Under the pieces are notes generated by a model. That model searched no databases and had not been told where the DNA came from. It was given only the letters and a program-made list of their open reading frames with translations. From Bacillota bacterium (GTDB lineage Bacteria > Bacillota > Clostridia > Lutisporales > Lutisporaceae), in the NCBI GenBank assembly GCA_023230985.1, contig JALNWH010000027.1, positions 1 through 18,918 of the forward strand: DNA of 18,918 nt, given 5' to 3'. Shown here one piece after another: positions 6,257 through 14,260 of the stretch. Both the position numbers and the translations under genes were made by a program. The stretch's first letter is position 1; every line of letters starts with the position of its first letter.

Positions 6257-7090
6257 TCAATCAATGTTTAAACCGAAGTCTACTAATTCCTTTAATAATT
6301 TTACGCTATCACCGTTAAGTGGAGAAAATTCCTGAATACTATATCCCACAATATTATAAATGTTTTTTAAATCGTTTATAAACCTTAATAATGTTTGAAA
6401 ATCAAAGCCGTTTGAAACCGGAAGCATAACATGAGGAAATGATTCAGGATCCAAAACATCAAGATCCAAGTGGATATAAATATTATTGTATCCCTTTTCT
6501 TTTATAAAATTTAAATCTACGTCGCCTTTTTTAATTTTATCTATTGGTAGGTTCTCCATGTTATGATTTCGTATATAATCAATTTCCGGTCTGTCGAAAT
6601 CCCGTCCCCCGACTAAAGATACTTGCTTTGAAGATAGTTTTGAAAAGCACAAGTCCAATATTGAAGGGTCTCCTTCCCCCAATATTGCCCTGAGAGGCAT
6701 ACCATGAAAAGCTTTGCTGGGGGAGCTTTCCGGAGTGTTTAAGTCTCCATGTGCATCCAACCATAATACATTTAAATCTCCGTCCAGTTTTTTATTCAAA
6801 TATGTGACCGGTGCAAGCTCTGTTCCGCAATCTCCGCCAATAAGAAATATTTTCTCAGGTTTTTCCTCCCTTAAAGCTTCTACTGTCTCCGCTAATTGAT
6901 TGTAAATATAATCGTATCCTATAATATTATTTTTTTCTACAAGCTCTTCATCTAAGCTTACACGTATTTCTTTAAAAGTCTGATTCTTTAGCAGATGCTC
7001 TTGTATCAGTTTTACTCCATTATATAAGTCCCTATTATTACCTGAGCCTTGCCATTGTGGAAATAACAATTTCATAAATTTATCATCCAC
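6257..7090 (-). CDS. Arginase/agmatinase-family (ureohydrolase) protein, GGDC type
   Basis: A 277-residue manganese hydrolase of the arginase-agmatinase-formiminoglutamase fold, cytoplasmic. Metal ligands are visible: D112, H114 and D116 in LDAHGDLNTP, and D209 and D211 in HLDLDVLDP. The first motif, normally GGDHS, reads GGDCGTE (85-91), so the His that binds one manganese in classical arginase is C88. E254 in GYSIQEFSP matches the conserved C-terminal acid. The start is GTG 7088-7090 with AAGGGGG seven bases upstream. Related GGDC-type proteins occur in Firmicutes and are usually left as arginase family proteins, so arginine, agmatine or another guanidino or amidino compound may be the substrate. 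No arginine-pathway genes are adjacent. Family firm; reaction uncertain. Confidence 0.85.
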   Translation of the reverse strand: MDDKFMKLLFPQWQGSGNNRDLYNGVKLIQEHLLKNQTFKEIRVSLDEELVEKNNIIGYDYIYNQLAETVEALREEKPEKIFLIGGDCGTELAPVTYLNKKLDGDLNVLWLDAHGDLNTPESSPSKAFHGMPLRAILGEGDPSILDLCFSKLSSKQVSLVGGRDFDRPEIDYIRNHNMENLPIDKIKKGDVDLNFIKEKGYNNIYIHLDLDVLDPESFPHVMLPVSNGFDFQTLLRFINDLKNIYNIVGYSIQEFSPLNGDSVKLLKELVDFGLNID

Positions 7091-7133
7091 ACTTTTACCC
7101 CCTTAGTACTTTAATACTTTCAAATACATTCCT

Positions 7134-7163
7134 ATTATCCGATATTGCACTTTTATACGTCAT
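7134..7163 (-). promoter_or_regulatory. Possible promoter of the arginase-family gene
   Basis: GATAAT (7134-7139) and ATGACG (7158-7163) are 18 bases apart on the minus strand, about 45 bases before the GTG start. Both hexamers are near but not at consensus. The remaining 7164-7357 stretch holds no gene I can support. Confidence 0.35.
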
Positions 7164-7357
7164 TTTTTTAAAATATTGGATAATCTATCACCCCTTGCAT
7201 TACCATATTAATTTGCCTTTTTACATAATAATTTACGCCTCATTCTGCTAATATTTTCGATTGCTGAAAATTAATTGCATTATTATAATATTCATACAAT
7301 GCATTTATATCTTTAATTTCTACAAATCTCCCTATGTTCCTTCTTTTGTTAGATATT

Positions 7358-8317
7358 TTAATCAATTCGTTTTTCATTCATAAGGTCACTTACAGTCCCT
7401 AGTTGCAATCCTTTTTTCTTAATTTCCGCTATTATGGCATCCAGCCCTTCTTCCGTAGGCTTTGTTGGATGCATAAGAATCATAGAACCATTGCTTACTT
7501 CTCCAACAACCCTTGCAATCATGCTCTGGGTTTCCGGGTTTCTCCAATCAACCGTGTCTACCGTCCATAAAATAGTTTTCATGCCAAGTTCTTCGGCTAC
7601 TTGGACAGTTGTATCATTATAGCTGCCACTAGGAGGAGCAAACCACTTTGGCTTAGTATTAATAGTTTCGTCTATAATGTCATTGGTCTTTTCTAATTCT
7701 TCAATTGTTTTTTCTTTGGAATATTGCTTGAGATCCGGATGGCTATAGGCATGGTTTCCAATCTCATGACCGGATTCGTGAATTGATTTTGCTATATCAG
7801 GATTCTTTTTTACCCAACTTCCGTCAAAGAAAAATGTTGCTTTCGTATTATTGTTGTCTAAAGTATTAAGGATTTTGGGAATGAATTCATTACCCCATGC
7901 CACGTTTATTAATAGCGACACCATAGGTTTTTGGGGATTCCCTTTATAAATTGGATCGGGACCCAAATCATCCAAATGAATCTCCGGTGATATCTCTTTA
8001 TATACTATTTGAATCTCATCGAATTCTCCGTCTTTCTCCATATTATTATAACTAGCCTCGACATCCACCTCTTTGCCATTATATCCGGGTATTGCCTTCC
8101 ATACTCTGTCCACATTTGCATTAATAGGTTCAATCCTATGCTGTGACCCATATTCACTTATTTTTCTATAAAGTTCTTCGTTAATATCCTTTTTTGGCTT
8201 TGCTATGTTACTTTTCTCTCCAACCAAAGAAGATATAGTACAAGAGCCTGCCAAAAAGCTTATAAAAAATAATATGCTAAAATATATTATAAAAATAGAG
8301 GTATTTTTTTTATTCAT
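7358..8317 (-). CDS. YlxY-like polysaccharide deacetylase family protein, secreted or membrane-anchored
   Basis: A 319-residue extracellular protein. The frame is open to 8380, but ATG 8315-8317 follows GGAAGGAG at six bases and places a clean signal region first: MNKKN, then a hydrophobic segment (7-24) ending LAGSC. The cysteine resembles a lipobox only loosely, so it may be an uncleaved anchor. The NodB homology domain covers about 131-315: ATFFFDGSW (160-168), H189 and H193 in NHAYSHPD, FAPPSGSYND (226-235), DTVDW (254-258) and LMHP (281-284). The usual first motif TFDDG is replaced by INVAWGNE (137-144), lacking the metal-binding and catalytic aspartates; this is the arrangement of sporulation-associated YlxY-type members. 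Enzyme activity is therefore doubtful; a cell-wall or spore-related role is inferred. Confidence 0.82.
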   Translation of the reverse strand: MNKKNTSIFIIYFSILFFISFLAGSCTISSLVGEKSNIAKPKKDINEELYRKISEYGSQHRIEPINANVDRVWKAIPGYNGKEVDVEASYNNMEKDGEFDEIQIVYKEISPEIHLDDLGPDPIYKGNPQKPMVSLLINVAWGNEFIPKILNTLDNNNTKATFFFDGSWVKKNPDIAKSIHESGHEIGNHAYSHPDLKQYSKEKTIEELEKTNDIIDETINTKPKWFAPPSGSYNDTTVQVAEELGMKTILWTVDTVDWRNPETQSMIARVVGEVSNGSMILMHPTKPTEEGLDAIIAEIKKKGLQLGTVSDLMNEKRID

Positions 8318-8441
8318 GTATTTCTCCTTCCTGATAAAATTTTTATCAATACTTGATAGTTTTGCATAAGTATTACTCATTATAGAATTCCCTTAAAATT
8401 TTTTTCTAAAAGGAATGTTATAGTATTATAATAAACAGCTT

Positions 8442-8464
8442 TAACCGCAAAAGAGATGCGGTTA
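8442..8464. repeat. Perfect 8-base-arm inverted repeat upstream of the deacetylase-like gene
   Basis: TAACCGCA (8442-8449) and TGCGGTTA (8457-8464) flank AAAGAGA. It lies between the terminator of the GMC gene and a minus-strand TATAAT at 8425-8430, where a -35 region would be. No T run follows, so an operator for the downstream gene is the more likely role, though an mRNA hairpin is possible. Confidence 0.4.
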
Positions 8465-8481
8465 TCCGATAGGTAAAATAT

Positions 8482-8517
8482 AAAAAAACCCTTGGGAAAT
8501 TGAGTTCCTTAGGGTTT
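8482..8517 (-). terminator. Rho-independent terminator after the GMC oxidoreductase gene
   Basis: On the minus strand, AAACCCTAAGGAA (8505-8517) pairs with TTCCCAAGGGTTT (8486-8498), with two internal mismatches and a six-base loop, followed by further T residues (8482-8488). It lies 15 bases after the stop at 8532. Confidence 0.82.
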
Positions 8518-8531
8518 ATTAATTACTAAAT

Positions 8532-10145
8532 TTAAGAAAGTCTTGGAGAAGGATTTAATAATTGATCTGCTATATTTGCACCTATAAAGAATGACGGTGC
8601 CGAGGTATTTCCATCTGAAACAAAAGGTGCGATGGAATCGTCTGCAACAATCAAGTTCTTTACACCATAGACATGCCCTGTTGCATCCACTACTCCATTT
8701 CTTTCACTGGGTGCCATTCGGAGTGTTCCTTGTATATGATTTGATGCCTCCAGGTTATCCTTTATGAATGCTTCAAGCTTTTGATCATTATTTATAGTAT
8801 CCATTGTTGGTGTTATGAGGCGATAATTTGAATCTATTTTTGAAAGTGCTGATGCGATATTTTTAATATATATTCTATAAACGTACTTCATCGCTCTCAT
8901 ATCATCCGAATTATTTAAATAACCTTCATTTGCTAAAACAAATTTTAACGGGTCGTTATTTTGAATTGTAACAGAACCTTTAGATTTGGGTTCAGTAAGG
9001 TAAAAACCTATGTTTAATTTGTTATCGGAACCGGCTAACCCGATTATCTGCACACCTCGTCTATTTCTATCTGAACCCGGTGTCGGATCCGGTAAAAAAG
9101 CTCCGCTTGGATATAGGGCAAATGGATCATTATCCGGCAGTGCTTTATCCCTAGGATTTGTTGTAAATGTGACGGTATTAATAGCATGTGTAGTAAGGTT
9201 TTCACCCACATTGGGATTATGATAAATTATGGGGATCCCGGCCTTATTAAGAATTGTTGATGAGCCTATGCCGGAAAGCATCAGCAATCGAGGGCTGTTA
9301 ATCCCCGCTGATATAATGATTTTTTTACGTGCATATGCACATGCGCATTTTCCTTCGTTCAGGTATTCAACACCTATAGCATGGTTTCCTTTTTCAAAGA
9401 TTATGCGAAGTGCTGTTGAGTTAAAAAATACAGTTAACTTTCTTCCGTCAATTCCCCTGCCATCCCCGGTCATTATATCCGATGATAAAAATGCGGTGTC
9501 TGAGCTCTCCCTAATACCGTTTGGCATCTGATAAAGCTGCCATCTGGTAAAGGGGCCAATGGGTGTATTTGGATCATTATAATCTAAAATTCTTTTTAAC
9601 CCCGTTGCCTCTTCCATTGCCAAAACAAGTTTTTCAATCATATCTGTAGGGTGTGCAGGGGTCTGTCTAATATCCAATCTACCGTTAAATCCTCGTGCAT
9701 TTGGATTATTGGTTCTTCCATTGTATTTTTCCAGATTTTTAAACAATTCTGTCTCTCTTTCAGGTGACCAAAGCCTGCCTAAAAAGTTCTCCCATTGTTT
9801 CATATTAGCTTGTGAGGGTCTAACATACTGTTCATTATTAACTGAAGATGTACCCCCTAAGGTTCGGCCACCTGCCCATCTAAATGTGCGGTTATCGGCA
9901 TACTTTTGGGGGGTTCCGTTTCCAATCCAATAATACTGGGGAGAAAAATTATCTCTTAGAATAAAAGGCGGTGCGAATAGTGAATTTCTGATAGGGCACT
10001 CTTGACTATTGTTGTCTCCTGCTTCTATTGCAAGTAAGGATGTCTGTTTGTCATCTGTAAGCCTTTTAGAAATAACAGCACCGGCGGGGCCGGTGCCAAC
10101 TACGATATAATCAAATGTTAGCTTATCTTCTCTTATTCGATCCAC
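8532..10145 (-). CDS. GMC (glucose-methanol-choline) family FAD-dependent oxidoreductase
   Basis: A 537-residue flavoprotein that would oxidise an alcohol or sugar hydroxyl. The N-terminal Rossmann motif is GTGPAG (17-22) with the ribose-binding E41 in IEAGDN; the family flavin-contact motif GGTSSVN follows RWAGGRTL around residue 90; ISAGINSPRLLMLSGIG is GMC signature 2; and the catalytic pair is H470 in NHIQGT and N513 in SDGNTSAP. The C-terminal VADDSIAP FAD segment is intact. No signal peptide is visible, so it is probably cytoplasmic. GTG 10143-10145 is the start, behind TTGGAGG at seven bases. It is a single gene with its own terminator. GMC enzymes often use oxygen, which is unusual in a putative anaerobe, so a dehydrogenase with another acceptor is more likely. 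Substrate unknown. Confidence 0.9.
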   Translation of the reverse strand: MDRIREDKLTFDYIVVGTGPAGAVISKRLTDDKQTSLLAIEAGDNNSQECPIRNSLFAPPFILRDNFSPQYYWIGNGTPQKYADNRTFRWAGGRTLGGTSSVNNEQYVRPSQANMKQWENFLGRLWSPERETELFKNLEKYNGRTNNPNARGFNGRLDIRQTPAHPTDMIEKLVLAMEEATGLKRILDYNDPNTPIGPFTRWQLYQMPNGIRESSDTAFLSSDIMTGDGRGIDGRKLTVFFNSTALRIIFEKGNHAIGVEYLNEGKCACAYARKKIIISAGINSPRLLMLSGIGSSTILNKAGIPIIYHNPNVGENLTTHAINTVTFTTNPRDKALPDNDPFALYPSGAFLPDPTPGSDRNRRGVQIIGLAGSDNKLNIGFYLTEPKSKGSVTIQNNDPLKFVLANEGYLNNSDDMRAMKYVYRIYIKNIASALSKIDSNYRLITPTMDTINNDQKLEAFIKDNLEASNHIQGTLRMAPSERNGVVDATGHVYGVKNLIVADDSIAPFVSDGNTSAPSFFIGANIADQLLNPSPRLS

Positions 10146-10320
10146 TTTACTACCTCCAAATGAATTTTATATATTCATCATACGATAGTAAAAATTAAAC
10201 GTTACTAAGAAGATTTTACTTCTTCCTACCATTTCATTCCATACTGATAACCTTAAGTATCTTTCCTCTTTGATATATGCTGTCCTCGCTTTGGATATAG
10301 CCTTTAAAATGAAAGAGCCT

Positions 10321-11013
10321 CTATATTTCACACTCCGGACAATCCTTTTTTAATATAGATATGCTACCGCTGCCGCCTAATTCTTCTATTACTAATTTAT
10401 GAAGCTCATTAAGGGCTATCTTAAAGTCATTTATTCTACTTTCATTAATCAATTCCATATAAAGAAGAGCATTTTCCGTTTCATTGGTAAGCTTAGTGCG
10501 ATCCGCTTCTCTCCAAAGCCAACTTCTAACAACAGCCCCTAAATCATCTTTGTAAATGAGTTCACCTTCTCTTGGGGGTGAATCCTTGTTTTCTCCTAAA
10601 GGTATAAATTCCTCATCTCCCTTTGCAAATCCTAAAACCATATCCCCTGCAATTTTATCCAAATCCTCTCCGCCGCATGTAATTATATTTTTTAAGGAAA
10701 TAGCGTTATAAAGATCAACAACAGGATTAATCGTATACATATTGTCACCTTTCATTGCCCTTTTCGCCATTGCTTCAATAGAAGCAGAGCATCCTTTTTT
10801 CTTTTTAATTTTCTTCATCGCTTCTTTATAGTCAGTTATATATGGATGAGATATGCCCAAATCTTTTATTTTTTCGTAAAAAATATTATAGGCTTCCTTT
10901 AGTAAATGTTCCCGACCACTTCCTGTATTATCTATCCCGTGAAAAGTCAATACACCTATTTGTAGTTGCGGAAAGATATCAAATACACTACTTTCTATTC
11001 TAAATCTTTTCAA
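10321..11013 (-). CDS. B3/B4 domain protein (PheT editing-domain-like)
   Basis: A 230-residue stand-alone protein with the B3/B4 fold found in the beta subunit of phenylalanyl-tRNA synthetase, where it edits mischarged tRNA. Recognisable pieces are NPVVDLYNAISL (about 96-107), CGGEDLDKIAGD, and VVRSWLWREADRTKLT (about 160-176), where the free-standing family has its conserved W-R-x-x-D-R-T. The start is TTG 11011-11013 behind GGGAGG at seven bases. Free-standing B3/B4 proteins are widespread in Firmicutes; a role in hydrolysing wrongly charged tRNA is suspected, not shown. A CPEC pair ends the protein. It follows hisJ after 140 bases that hold a bulged hairpin (11105-11137), so co-transcription is uncertain. 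The 175 bases after its stop hold no clear terminator, only a weak AAGAAG/CTTCTT dyad at 10207-10224. Confidence 0.82.
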   Translation of the reverse strand: MKRFRIESSVFDIFPQLQIGVLTFHGIDNTGSGREHLLKEAYNIFYEKIKDLGISHPYITDYKEAMKKIKKKKGCSASIEAMAKRAMKGDNMYTINPVVDLYNAISLKNIITCGGEDLDKIAGDMVLGFAKGDEEFIPLGENKDSPPREGELIYKDDLGAVVRSWLWREADRTKLTNETENALLYMELINESRINDFKIALNELHKLVIEELGGSGSISILKKDCPECEI

Positions 11014-11104
11014 CCTTATACCTCCCTAATTTTTTAAGTCTTTTCGTGTTTTATATATTTCTCTCATGTTTCCATAAAATTTATATTTATTGAGTTTAAA
11101 TATT

Positions 11105-11137
11105 CAGTGTAGCCTTATGTATGCGGACATAGGACTG
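11105..11137. repeat. Bulged hairpin between hisJ and the B3/B4 gene
   Basis: CAGT, CC and TATGT pair with ACATA, GG and ACTG around ATGCGG, with unpaired bases on the left arm only. There is no T run on the minus strand, so it is a poor intrinsic terminator, but it is the only structure between the two genes. Confidence 0.3.
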
Positions 11138-11153
11138 TGCTATCCTTTCTGTT

Positions 11154-11996
11154 TCAAATACCTTGCGTTGAAAATCCATTTTTCGTAAGGTAACTTGCTT
11201 TATCGAATCTCAAGCTTCTTACTAATTCATACATTTCATCAAATTTATAATCAATGCTTCCTATATCATGAGAGTCGGAATTAATCATAATGGGAATATT
11301 CATTTCCTTTATAAGCTCCAATATGAAATCCGACGGGTATTGCTCGCTAATATATCCCCTTGACATGCCACCCGTATTTACTTCCAGTATTGAACCGGTT
11401 TTTTTAATGCTTTCAAGGCAATTTATAACACAGGTTTTATACCAACTTTCACTTTCGTCAAATAAAACATTATTTTTATTGTACTTCTTTATCAAATCCA
11501 GATGGCCAATAATTGGAGGTTCATAATTAATTGCCATTTCAGCAATTAAGCTATAATAGGCTTCCACGGTGCTTTTTATGCTGCCATTAAAGCTTTTATC
11601 TATACCCTCCATTAATTCTTCAATGTTTCCGTCCACAGTCCACATGGAATCGCCTTTTAGTTTCCCCATACAATGAACGGAACCAATGTAATAATCAAGT
11701 CTATTGATTAATTTTTTATTTATTTCATCAAATCCTATCCCCGGAATATAATCAAGCTCCATGCCGCGAAATACACAAATATAACCTTTATATTTCTCCT
11801 TCAGTCTATTTATCTCATCCATATATCTTTCTATATCCTCATTCTTTATAGCCCAATCATTTTCAAACTGTACGGGGCCATGAGTCGAAATCCCAATTGA
11901 TTGAAACCCGCATTTTATCGCTGCTTGTATCATTTCTTCAGCGCTGTTTTGACCATCACAGTAAGTGGTATGTGTATGTAAGTTTGTTAAGTGCAT
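11154..11996 (-). CDS. hisJ: Histidinol-phosphatase, PHP family (HisJ/HisK type)
   Basis: Removes phosphate from L-histidinol phosphate, the step between HisC and HisD. This 280-residue PHP-superfamily metal enzyme replaces the HAD-type phosphatase found fused to HisB in enterobacteria; here HisB is the short dehydratase only, so the two fit. Metal-site motifs: H7 and H9 in NLHTHTTYCDG, H39 in STHGP, E80 in RGMELDY, H108 in GSVHCM, GHLDLI (about 174), and NSDSHD near 239. The ATG at 11994-11996 follows AAGGAG at five bases. It is the last gene of the his cluster, set apart from hisIE by a 114-base spacer containing a palindromic repeat. Function is well supported by motifs plus operon. Confidence 0.93.
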   Translation of the reverse strand: MHLTNLHTHTTYCDGQNSAEEMIQAAIKCGFQSIGISTHGPVQFENDWAIKNEDIERYMDEINRLKEKYKGYICVFRGMELDYIPGIGFDEINKKLINRLDYYIGSVHCMGKLKGDSMWTVDGNIEELMEGIDKSFNGSIKSTVEAYYSLIAEMAINYEPPIIGHLDLIKKYNKNNVLFDESESWYKTCVINCLESIKKTGSILEVNTGGMSRGYISEQYPSDFILELIKEMNIPIMINSDSHDIGSIDYKFDEMYELVRSLRFDKASYLTKNGFSTQGI

Positions 11997-12036
11997 ATTT
12001 TCTCCTTTATTATAGAATTTTTGCGTAAGTTCGGTA

Positions 12037-12109
12037 TTGTCATCCTGAACGTCAGTGAAGGACTTTTCTATCGGTACATGAAGACTCTTCGCTTCGCTCA
12101 GAGTGACAA
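12037..12109. repeat. Palindromic intergenic repeat (TGTCAT...CTGA type)
   Basis: The ends TTGTCATCCTGA (12037-12048) and TCAGAGTGACAA (12098-12109) are imperfect inverted copies, and the similarity continues inward: TGAACGTCAGTGAAGGAC against the reverse complement TGAGCGAAGCGAAGAGTC. The resulting hairpin arms are about 30 bases. This resembles the short TGTCATTCTGAGCGAAGCGAAG elements scattered between genes in many bacterial genomes. Its right end abuts the hisIE stop codon exactly. Its GC content exceeds that of its surroundings, suggesting it was inserted. Confidence 0.75.
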
Positions 12110-12733
12110 CTATTCATATCTTTCCTTTAATTCATTTCTAATGTCGTCAAGAGTAATCCCTTCATTGACCATAAGGACTAGGGAATGATAGATAAGGTCA
12201 CACATTTCATAGATTAGCTCATCTTTATCATCATTTTTAGCCCCGATAATAACTTCGCTTGCTTCTTCTCCAACCTTTTTTAAAATTTTATCCAATCCTT
12301 TATCAAATAAATAATTGGTATAAGAGCCTTCCTCTGGATTATCCCTTCTATTTATAATTCTATCATATAGTTTATTTATAATTGCATAGTCTACTGCCTT
12401 CTCATCATACACTTTGTTAAAAAAACAGGAATAAGCCCCTGTATGGCATGCAGGACCTTGTTGTTCAACCTTTAAAAGAATTGCATCTCCATCACAATCA
12501 TAATAAAAGCCCTTTAATTTTTGAATATTTCCTGAGGTTTCTCCTTTTTGCCAAAGGCAATTTCTGCTTCTTGAAAAATAATGTACTTGTTTTTCTTTTA
12601 ATGTTTTCTTTATTGATTCTTTATTCATATATGCAACCATAAGCACCTCTTTTGTTCTATAATCTTGTGCCACAGCTACAACTAATCCCTTATCGTTATA
12701 TTTAATTTTATCCAATAATTTTTCTATTTCCAT
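12110..12733 (-). CDS. hisIE: Bifunctional phosphoribosyl-AMP cyclohydrolase / phosphoribosyl-ATP pyrophosphatase
   Basis: Carries out steps 2 and 3 of histidine synthesis: HisE hydrolyses phosphoribosyl-ATP to phosphoribosyl-AMP, and HisI opens its ring. At 207 residues it is a standard HisI-HisE fusion. The HisI part (1-105) shows VAQDYRTKEVLMVAYMN, the HYFSRSRNCLWQKGETSGN block (51-69), and zinc and metal residues in DCDGD (79-83) and C96-H97 of GPACHTG. The HisE part (about 120-207) shows the metal-binding GEEASE (155-160) and EMCDLIYH (176-183). ATG 12731-12733 follows a short AAGG. hisF ends 30 bases upstream. The TAG stop is immediately followed by the palindromic repeat. Confidence 0.95.
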   Translation of the reverse strand: MEIEKLLDKIKYNDKGLVVAVAQDYRTKEVLMVAYMNKESIKKTLKEKQVHYFSRSRNCLWQKGETSGNIQKLKGFYYDCDGDAILLKVEQQGPACHTGAYSCFFNKVYDEKAVDYAIINKLYDRIINRRDNPEEGSYTNYLFDKGLDKILKKVGEEASEVIIGAKNDDKDELIYEMCDLIYHSLVLMVNEGITLDDIRNELKERYE

Positions 12734-12763
12734 TATACCTTAAACCTTTCTATATCTTACTTC

Positions 12764-13522
12764 TTATAATCTCACTTTTATATCATTTTCCTTTAAAAAA
12801 AACTTTAGATCCTTTATTGTTATTTCCCCAAAGTGAAATACTGATGCAGCCAATATTCCGTCAACATTTCCATGCTTTACGGCTTCTAAAAAATGCTCCT
12901 TTTTACCGGCGCCGCCGGAAGCGATAACAGGAATATTTACTGCAGAAGTTATTGCCTTCAATAATTCTAAATCATAGCCTTTTTTCATACCGTCTTCATC
13001 TATGCTGTTTATAACAATTTCCCCTGCCCCAAGTTCCGATCCTTTTATAGCCCATTCAATTACATCCAATTTGGTTCTTTCACGTCCCCCCTTAGTATGT
13101 ACATCCCAAGAGCCTGTATTATTTTTTTTAGCATCTATAGACAGCACCACATAGTTTTTACCAAACTCCAAGGATGCCTCTTTTATAAAGTTCGGATTTC
13201 TAACTGCTGCGGAATTAATTGAGACTTTAGAAGCCCCATTTTCAATAATATATTCGAAATCTTCTATTGTGGACACACCGCCGCCAACACAAAAGGGAAT
13301 ATTTATCTCATCCTTAACTTTATTAATAAATTTCAAGGAGTTCTTTCTTTCTTCATTGGAAGCAGTTATATCGTAGAAAACCAGTTCATCCGCTCCGGAA
13401 TCAGAATAAAACCTACCTAGCCTTGCAGGGTCATCTATATCTTTAATATTTTGAAATTTAGTTCCCTTTACTACCCTTCCGTTTCTCACATCCAAGCAGG
13501 GGATTATTCTTTTAATACACAT
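12764..13522 (-). CDS. hisF: Imidazole glycerol phosphate synthase cyclase subunit
   Basis: Cyclises the PRFAR intermediate with ammonia to imidazole glycerol phosphate and AICAR. The 252-residue TIM barrel has both catalytic aspartates, D11 in IIPCLDVRNG and D130 in LSIDAK, and phosphate-binding GGGVST and ASGGAG motifs. The frame is open to a TTG at 13535-13537, but MCIKRIIPCLDV from ATG 13520-13522 is the typical family beginning and has GGTGAT just upstream. It starts about 18 bases after the hisA stop. Its normal partner HisH, which supplies ammonia from glutamine, is not encoded in this operon; either hisH is elsewhere or HisF uses free ammonia. Confidence 0.95.
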   Translation of the reverse strand: MCIKRIIPCLDVRNGRVVKGTKFQNIKDIDDPARLGRFYSDSGADELVFYDITASNEERKNSLKFINKVKDEINIPFCVGGGVSTIEDFEYIIENGASKVSINSAAVRNPNFIKEASLEFGKNYVVLSIDAKKNNTGSWDVHTKGGRERTKLDVIEWAIKGSELGAGEIVINSIDEDGMKKGYDLELLKAITSAVNIPVIASGGAGKKEHFLEAVKHGNVDGILAASVFHFGEITIKDLKFFLKENDIKVRL

Positions 13523-13540
13523 AATTATCACCATCAATCT

Positions 13541-14260
13541 TTACTTTTTTGCTATAGCCTCCAGTGCATCTTTAAAGTCCAATCTATTATCATACAGTGC
13601 CTTACCGATTATTGCACCGTAAATATTCAGTTTGTTTAATTTCTTTATATCATCCACAGTTGTAACACCGCCGGAAGCAATAATATTTATATCATTTACC
13701 ATGGATAACCTTTCATATATATCAAAGTTTGGTCCCTCAAGCATTCCATCTTTTGATATATCAGTATATACAACGGTATCAATATTTATTGAGTCTAAAT
13801 ATTTAAATACTTCTATGGAATCAATATCTTCTATGCTCTGCCACCCCCTTGTTGCAACCTTGCCATTTAAGGCATCAATGGAAACTGCCAAATGTTCTTT
13901 ATATATTTTTGCCAGCTTAGCCGTCAATTCTTTATTTTCTATTGCCATAGTACCTACAATTACCCTTTGAAATCCCAGTTCCAAAAGCTCCTTTACCTTC
14001 GCTTCATCTCTTATGCCTCCGCCTATTTGCATTGGAATATTGATGGATTTTGCAATCCTTTCAATGGACTTCATGTTCTGAAAGCCTTCATTTTTTGCAC
14101 CGTCCAGATCCACAATATGAAGGTATTCTGCTCCCATGTCCTCCCATTTCTTTGCCATATCCGAGGGGTCAGCGGAATATATATTTACTTTTTCAAACTT
14201 TCCTTGAGTGAGTCTGACACATTTGTTGTCCTTTATATCTATTGCAGGAAGTAATATCAT
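13541..14260 (-). CDS. hisA: Phosphoribosyl-formimino-AICAR ribotide isomerase
   Basis: Isomerises ProFAR to PRFAR, the HisF substrate, by an Amadori rearrangement. The 239-residue (beta-alpha)8 barrel starts MILLPAIDIKDNKCVRLTQG with catalytic base D8; D129 is the second acid in VSIDALNG. Phosphate-binding motifs are IGGGIRDE (79-86) and IIASGGVTT near 190. The ATG at 14258-14260 follows AAAGGA at eight bases. It lies 31 bases after hisB, precisely where hisH is found in most operons; nothing else is encoded there. Confidence 0.95.
   Translation of the reverse strand: MILLPAIDIKDNKCVRLTQGKFEKVNIYSADPSDMAKKWEDMGAEYLHIVDLDGAKNEGFQNMKSIERIAKSINIPMQIGGGIRDEAKVKELLELGFQRVIVGTMAIENKELTAKLAKIYKEHLAVSIDALNGKVATRGWQSIEDIDSIEVFKYLDSINIDTVVYTDISKDGMLEGPNFDIYERLSMVNDINIIASGGVTTVDDIKKLNKLNIYGAIIGKALYDNRLDFKDALEAIAKK

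Noticed and set aside
7240..7360. Open stretch on the minus strand reading RFVEIKDINALYEYY
   Set aside because: About 40 codons, no credible start codon with a ribosome site, and no family recognised.
8240..8320. Lipoprotein signal in the deacetylase-like protein
   Set aside because: The cysteine is preceded by A-G-S, and the -3 position is not Leu, Val or Ile, so the lipobox is imperfect.
7358..8380. Longer 340-codon start for the deacetylase-like protein
   Set aside because: The 21 extra residues precede the signal segment, and the strong ribosome site belongs to ATG 8315-8317.
13632..14254. Two plus-strand ORFs of 112 and 120 codons opposite hisA
   Set aside because: Antisense shadows; hisA is complete with catalytic residues and a ribosome site.
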